This document shows, in pieces, positions 6,506 to 9,757 of a DNA stretch of 9,757 nucleotides; position 1 is the stretch's first letter; each line of letters starts with the position of its first letter. The DNA comes from an uncultured Ruminococcus sp. (lineage in GTDB: Bacteria; Bacillota_A; Clostridia; Oscillospirales; Ruminococcaceae): assembly GCA_902782875.1 (NCBI GenBank), contig CACZPE010000033.1, positions 1 through 9,757 on the forward strand, in the 5' to 3' direction. The notes beneath the pieces are model-generated. The model had not been told where the DNA came from and searched no databases. It saw nothing but the letters and a program-made list of their open reading frames with translations. Both the position numbers and the translations under genes were made by a program.

Positions 6506-6964
6506 ATGACAAGCTTTTTCAGCTATGCGATTACTCATCACTTCTTTTATATCATCGGGGGTGTCTTCTTAATAGCAGTGGGGATATACTATCGCCGTAT
6601 AGGGCAGAGGTCAGCGGCCCTCAAGGCCATATGCACGATGCCCGTAAGCGCCGTATGTGTTGAGACACAGCGCCGCGGCAGCTACAAGTACCGCAGATAC
6701 AACTGCACTTACAGCTTTGAATACGGCGGCAGATACATTACCGCCAACAACGGGATATGGGGTCCCATAGACATTTTCTCCATCCCCCAAAGCGGCTCCC
6801 AGGTACAGCTGATGATAGACCCGTATGATCCTGAAAACCACATCTATGATGTGATTGCAGTCAGATCTGCATCTAATGCCAGAATCAGCTGCATATTGAG
6901 CATTGTTATAGGCGTGTTCATCATCGCAATGCCGTTTCTGATGAGCGCCGGGATCTTGTCCTGA
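6506..6964 (+). CDS. Small two-TM membrane protein, DUF3592-like
   Basis: 152 residues from ATG 6506, chosen because AAGGAGG lies 5-6 bases upstream; a TTG at 6464 would overlap the -10 promoter element and is rejected. There are two membrane segments, about 11-29 and 125-148. Between them is a beta-rich domain with the DUF3592-like pattern: AVCVETQRRGSYKYRRY, then TYSFEYGGRYI, and a DPYDPENHIYD motif near 105-115. Function is unknown for the family. The Arg-rich edge after TM1 suggests that end is cytoplasmic, which would also place the central domain in the cytoplasm. It is the only plus-strand gene and forms a single-gene unit with its own promoter and terminator. Confidence 0.85.
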   Translation: MTSFFSYAITHHFFYIIGGVFLIAVGIYYRRIGQRSAALKAICTMPVSAVCVETQRRGSYKYRRYNCTYSFEYGGRYITANNGIWGPIDIFSIPQSGSQVQLMIDPYDPENHIYDVIAVRSASNARISCILSIVIGVFIIAMPFLMSAGILS

Positions 6965-6967
6965 CAT

Positions 6968-6992
6968 TATGCGCAGGCTTTGCCTGCGCATA
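6968..6992 (+). terminator. Rho-independent terminator of the DUF3592-like gene
   Basis: An 11-bp perfect stem (TATGCGCAGGC and its complement) with a TTT loop starts 3 bases after the stop codon and is followed by TATTTTCT. It could also stop convergent uvrC transcripts, but on the minus strand the following bases are not U-rich. Confidence 0.8.
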
Positions 6993-7006
6993 TATTTTCT
7001 CCGAGC

Positions 7007-7025
7007 ATTATACGTATAGTATAAT
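7007..7025. repeat. Short AT-rich inverted repeat downstream of uvrC
   Basis: ATTATAC (7007-7013) and its complement GTATAAT (7019-7025) flank a 5-base GTATA centre, 31 bases after the uvrC stop. Too short and AT-rich to be a strong terminator. No other uvrC terminator is visible. Confidence 0.4.
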
Positions 7026-7055
7026 TTACTGTATATTTTACTATTTTAGCGCCTG

Positions 7056-8888
7056 TCATTCCATAAGCTCGTTCTGCACATAGTTATATACCTCTTCGGC
7101 AGTCTCCTCAGGTATATGCAGCAAAGATGCCATTTCCGACTTTGATACCTGTCTGAGCCGCTCAATGGTCTTATACTCCGACAGCAGCTTTGCCGCCTTC
7201 TTTTCGCCTATGCCCCTTATCGAGGTAAGGCCTGTCTCAAGGCTGCTCTTCCTGTGCTTCTTACGCTGATAGGATATCGCAAAGCGGTGCACCTCGTCCT
7301 GTATTCGCGTGACGAGCATAAACGCCGCATCGGAATGGGATATACCTATCTCACACCCGTGAGTAATTGCCCTTGTGCGGTGATTGCCGTCCTTGACCAT
7401 GCCGAAGACATTTGTCTTTATGCCCATATCCGACAGCACCTCATTGACGGCATTGAGCTGATTTTCGCCGCCGTCGAGCAATATCAGGTCGGGCATGCGT
7501 CTGAAGCCCTCGTCCTCCTCATTCTCATCGAGATAGTGCGTAAAGCGTCTGCGCAGCACCTCCTGCATGCATGCAAGGTCGTTCTGCGTGACGTTTTTTT
7601 TTTTTTTTAAACGCTTGTAGCGCTTTTTTGACGGCCTGCCGTTCTCGAATACTATCATGCCCGCCACCATATCATCAGAGCCGAGATTGGATATATCATA
7701 GGATTCGATATAAAGCGGCGTCCTGTCGAGCCCGAGAAGCGACGCCAGCTCTTCAAGGGCGGCGATCTCCTTTGCAGTGCGCCCCACCTTTATCGAGAGA
7801 TACTCCTCCGCATTGCTTTTTGCCGTCTCTGCAAGGCGCATATACCGCCCCTTCTGCGGCACTATCACATCTACCGCATGACCTGCGCGCTCCCTCAGCA
7901 GGCGCTCGAGATCCTCCGTATCCTCCGTGCCGGTATACAGCACCACATTTCTCGGTATCTCACGAGATCCGCTGTAATACTGCGTGACGAAATCCTCGAG
8001 CATGAGCGCGTCCGCTTCCTCTTCGCCAAGGAAATACTCCGCCCTGTCGAAAAGCCTGCCGCCCCTGTACATGATCACAGCCGCGCAGGCCTCTCCGCTG
8101 TTTTTTGCAATGGCCACAGCGTCCGTGTCGGGCAGCCTGTCCCTTATGATCGTCTGATCGTCCGCAGCGCGCTTCACGGCGTTTATCCTGTCGCGGAACA
8201 TCGCAGCCTTCTCAAAGTCCAGCTCCTCGGCGGCTTTGTTCATCTGCTCAGTCATGCGCTCTACAGACAGCACAGAGCCACTTCTGATATACTCCACAGC
8301 TTCGTCTATGACAGCGGCATATTCCTCCTCGGATATCTTCCCCCTGCATACGCCCATGCAGCGCTTTATCTGAAAGTTGAGGCACGGCCTGCCCTTTCCG
8401 ATATCCCGGGGGAATACCCTCTTGCAGGTGGGGAGCATAAAGACCTTGTTTGCCTCCTCAGCGGTGCGCCTTGCCACAAACGAGCTTGTATACGGCCCCA
8501 GGTGCATACCAGTCTCCGCCTTTTTCAGCTCGCCTGTTATGCGCGAATACGGCGGAGGGGATATGCGTATATAGCTGTAGCCCTTGTCGTCCTTGAGCAG
8601 TATGTTGTATTTCGGGGAATGCTGCTTTATCATCGAGCATTCGAGTACCAGCGCCTCATACTCCGATTTTGTGACTATGAAATCATAGTCATATACATTC
8701 TCCACCATAGCCGCCACCTTGGGTGTGTGGTTCGGAGTCTTTGCAAAATATGAGGACACACGGTTTCTCAGGTTCTTCGCCTTGCCTATATATATTATAT
8801 GGCCCGTTTCGTCCTTCATCTGATACACTCCGGGCGCAGTTGTGAGCATTGCGGTCTTCTCACGAAGATATTCCAGTCTCGGATTCAT
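7056..8888 (-). CDS. uvrC: Excinuclease ABC subunit C
   Basis: 610 residues from ATG 8888, normal for UvrC. UvrC makes both incisions beside a DNA lesion in nucleotide excision repair, acting with UvrA and UvrB. Domains in order are the GIY-YIG nuclease for the 3' cut (PGVY 19-22, YIG 33-35), a Cys-containing segment (RCMGVCRGKIS), a UVR helix that binds UvrB (ELDFEKAAMFRDRI), the RNase H-like nuclease for the 5' cut (ESYDISNLG, LILLDGGENQL, DEVHRFAI), and a C-terminal helix-hairpin-helix (TSIRGIGEKKAAKLL). I reject an upstream in-frame start at 8933: the GGAGAGG site is spaced 8 bases from ATG 8888 and the extra residues are not UvrC-like. Residues 427-432 (LKKKKN) are encoded over a run of 15 adenines, where most homologues have a mixed KIK-type sequence; the frame is intact as given. 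Confidence 0.97.
   Translation of the reverse strand: MNPRLEYLREKTAMLTTAPGVYQMKDETGHIIYIGKAKNLRNRVSSYFAKTPNHTPKVAAMVENVYDYDFIVTKSEYEALVLECSMIKQHSPKYNILLKDDKGYSYIRISPPPYSRITGELKKAETGMHLGPYTSSFVARRTAEEANKVFMLPTCKRVFPRDIGKGRPCLNFQIKRCMGVCRGKISEEEYAAVIDEAVEYIRSGSVLSVERMTEQMNKAAEELDFEKAAMFRDRINAVKRAADDQTIIRDRLPDTDAVAIAKNSGEACAAVIMYRGGRLFDRAEYFLGEEEADALMLEDFVTQYYSGSREIPRNVVLYTGTEDTEDLERLLRERAGHAVDVIVPQKGRYMRLAETAKSNAEEYLSIKVGRTAKEIAALEELASLLGLDRTPLYIESYDISNLGSDDMVAGMIVFENGRPSKKRYKRLKKKKNVTQNDLACMQEVLRRRFTHYLDENEEDEGFRRMPDLILLDGGENQLNAVNEVLSDMGIKTNVFGMVKDGNHRTRAITHGCEIGISHSDAAFMLVTRIQDEVHRFAISYQRKKHRKSSLETGLTSIRGIGEKKAAKLLSEYKTIERLRQVSKSEMASLLHIPEETAEEVYNYVQNELME
7594..7608 (-). repeat. uvrC: A15 homopolymer inside uvrC
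   Basis: 15 consecutive T on the plus strand, that is 15 A in the coding strand, spanning the end of Leu427, four Lys codons and the start of Asn432. Tracts this long are prone to slippage in replication and transcription. Confidence 0.9.
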
Positions 8889-8896
8889 ATCCGTAT

Positions 8897-8903
8897 CCTC
8901 TCC
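8897..8903 (-). promoter_or_regulatory. uvrC: Ribosome binding site that fixes the uvrC start
   Basis: GGAGAGG on the minus strand, 8 bases before ATG 8888. Confidence 0.7.
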
Positions 8904-8915
8904 ATATAACATGTA

Positions 8916-8962
8916 CGCATCTCTCCGCCGCATACGTTACGCCTGCGGCGCGGAGAGATGCG
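8916..8962 (-). repeat. Bulged hairpin in the uvrC leader
   Basis: Arms 8916-8932 (CGCATCTCTCCGCCGCA) and 8944-8962 pair over 17 bp with a 2-base bulge and an 11-base loop. It lies between the zinc-ribbon membrane gene stop (8985) and the uvrC start (8888). No U-run follows it on the minus strand, so a simple terminator is unlikely; attenuation, processing or mRNA protection fit better. Confidence 0.75.
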
Positions 8963-8984
8963 CTGTGAAGTTTACGGCCGGCTG

Positions 8985-9509
8985 TCAGCCGATGGCTGAG
9001 AACAGACTGCCCACTGCAGCAAATACCGCAAACAGCATCTGGCCCACTATTATGAGAACGATTATTATAACAATCGTAAGGACTTTTTTGTCCCTCTGGC
9101 TAATCTCTCTCTTCTTGCCGTTGAGCAGGTCATTGATATACTGCTCCGCCTCCTGTGCCTTCTCGGGGTCGGCCTGACGTCTCATTCTCTCGGGCAGGAA
9201 TATATCCGTAGGATTTGAGGGGAATGAACCGCTCTGCGAGGGTCTGTCCGCGGATATCTGAGGCCTGTTCTGAACCGGGGGCGTATTCTGCCTGTACATC
9301 TCATGTACATCGCGGACAGGCGGCTTCAGCGTCGTGCCCTTTTCGGATATGTCATAGGTCACCTTTCTGTGTTCGTGGCCCCTGTCATATCTGTTGCAGT
9401 CTATCGACGCACTGTCGGTATAATCCTCTGCGGTGAACACTGCCGCACCGCAGTACGAGCAGAAATCATCGTCTTTGCTGAGCTTGTGGCACTCGGGACA
9501 GATCTTCAT
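8985..9509 (-). CDS. Zinc-ribbon protein with C-terminal membrane anchor
   Basis: 174 residues from ATG 9509. The in-frame ATG at 9515 is only one base from the AGGAGG site, while 9509 is 7 bases away. A zinc ribbon opens the protein (C4, C7, C17, C20; CPEC and CSYCG). A polar Pro/Gln/Ser/Asn-rich linker follows (about 65-110), then a charged helix. A hydrophobic segment (about 143-170, Ile/Val-rich) ends the protein, so it is probably tail-anchored with the ribbon in the cytoplasm. The type is widespread in Clostridia and has no established function. The gene lies just after the tail-like small ORF and before uvrC. Confidence 0.82.
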   Translation of the reverse strand: MKICPECHKLSKDDDFCSYCGAAVFTAEDYTDSASIDCNRYDRGHEHRKVTYDISEKGTTLKPPVRDVHEMYRQNTPPVQNRPQISADRPSQSGSFPSNPTDIFLPERMRRQADPEKAQEAEQYINDLLNGKKREISQRDKKVLTIVIIIVLIIVGQMLFAVFAAVGSLFSAIG

Positions 9510-9511
9510 AT

Positions 9512-9595
9512 TCATTCCTCCTGTTCGGGTGTTTGATCAAAACGTATTGAATTTATTATCTTGTATGCTGTATCGGGATTATTTTCATCTGTCAT
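9512..9595 (-). CDS. 27-residue small ORF resembling the tail of the upstream gene
   Basis: The ORF reads MTDENNPDTAYKIINSIRFD then QTPEQEE and a TGA. Its ATG overlaps the upstream gene's stop by four bases (ATGA), and its own TGA overlaps the ATG at 9515 in the same way. The segment DTAYKIINSIRFD matches DTMYKMINSVRID at the end of the upstream protein. It may be a remnant of a tandem duplication of that gene's 3' end, a coupling relay for the next gene, or a real microprotein. No strong ribosome binding site is seen, so expression would depend on coupling. Confidence 0.5.
   Translation of the reverse strand: MTDENNPDTAYKIINSIRFDQTPEQEE
9517..9522 (-). promoter_or_regulatory. Ribosome binding site that fixes the start at 9509
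   Basis: AGGAGG on the minus strand, inside the last codons of the small ORF. It is 7 bases from ATG 9509 and one base from ATG 9515. Confidence 0.75.
9549..9565 (-). repeat. Direct repeat, copy in the small ORF
   Basis: GAATTTATTATCTTGTA on the plus strand matches 9620-9636 at 16 of 17 positions, spaced 71 bases apart. It encodes the YKIINS segment. Confidence 0.8.
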
Positions 9596-9757
9596 TCTTC
9601 CTTATAGTCTATCCTTACCGAATTTATCATCTTGTACATAGTGTCCTCATCCGGGGCGGATACTATGACGGTATATGATGTGTCGGGGTCCTTCATGTCA
9701 AATACCTCGATCATATATTTGTCCCTGTTGTCACCGTAGGGGCTGATATAACCCGCT
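9592..9757 (-). CDS. 3' end of an unidentified protein gene (starts beyond window)
   Basis: The last 54 residues are readable, from an AGYISPYGDNRDKY segment through VFDMKDPDTSYTVIVSAPDE to YKMINSVRIDYKEE and a TGA. The composition and Tyr/Asp/Val pattern suggest the end of a beta-rich soluble domain with a final amphipathic helix. Family not recognised, and the N-terminus is unseen. The small ORF overlaps its stop by four bases. Confidence 0.75.
   Translation of the reverse strand, partial: AGYISPYGDNRDKYMIEVFDMKDPDTSYTVIVSAPDEDTMYKMINSVRIDYKEE
9620..9636 (-). repeat. Direct repeat, copy in the upstream gene's tail
   Basis: Partner of 9549-9565 with one mismatch. It encodes the YKMINS segment. 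Confidence 0.8.

Noticed and set aside
7878..8753. Plus-strand ORF of 291 codons over uvrC
   Set aside because: Antisense to well conserved UvrC domains; translation is Leu/His/Arg-rich with no family features.

Overview
This looks like a chromosomal stretch from an anaerobic Firmicute close to Ruminococcus (Oscillospiraceae). The evidence is frequent ATA and AGA/AGG codons beside AGGAGG-type ribosome binding sites, a Clostridia-style rsmD-coaD gene pair followed by a coiled-coil gene, and a secreted protein ending in a hydrophobic segment plus SRRK, a tail I associate with Ruminococcus. The species assignment is inference. No phage, transposon, CRISPR array, tRNA or rRNA is visible. All genes but one lie on the minus strand.

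Positions 1-1773 hold two tandem, related secreted proteins. Each has a signal peptide, a ~190-residue beta-rich domain and a long Glu/Val/Pro/Ala tail. The first is cut by the window edge. The second ends in a membrane/anchor-like segment and has a clear promoter. A T-rich gap follows, then a strong hairpin at 2004-2032.

Positions 2044-6188 form one tight minus-strand operon, read from right to left: rsmD (16S rRNA methyltransferase), coaD (phosphopantetheine adenylyltransferase), a coiled-coil protein, a cytosolic GH26-like TIM-barrel protein, and an internally duplicated zinc-ribbon protein. Three of the four junctions overlap by 1-4 bases, so translation is probably coupled. A near-consensus promoter sits upstream of rsmD, with its -35 hexamer inside a perfect 16-bp inverted repeat. 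A perfect -10 before the coiled-coil gene may give that sub-operon its own promoter.

The only plus-strand gene (6506-6964) encodes a small two-TM DUF3592-like protein, with its own promoter and terminator.

Positions 7056-9757 are a second minus-strand cluster: the 3' end of an unidentified gene, a 27-codon ORF that looks like a duplicated copy of that gene's tail, a zinc-ribbon membrane protein, a bulged hairpin, and uvrC (nucleotide excision repair). uvrC contains a run of 15 adenines in frame.

I see no obviously complete new defence or mobile system. The most unusual items are the A15 tract in uvrC, the tail-duplication mini-ORF, and the coupled GH26-like/duplicated zinc-ribbon pair attached to housekeeping genes.
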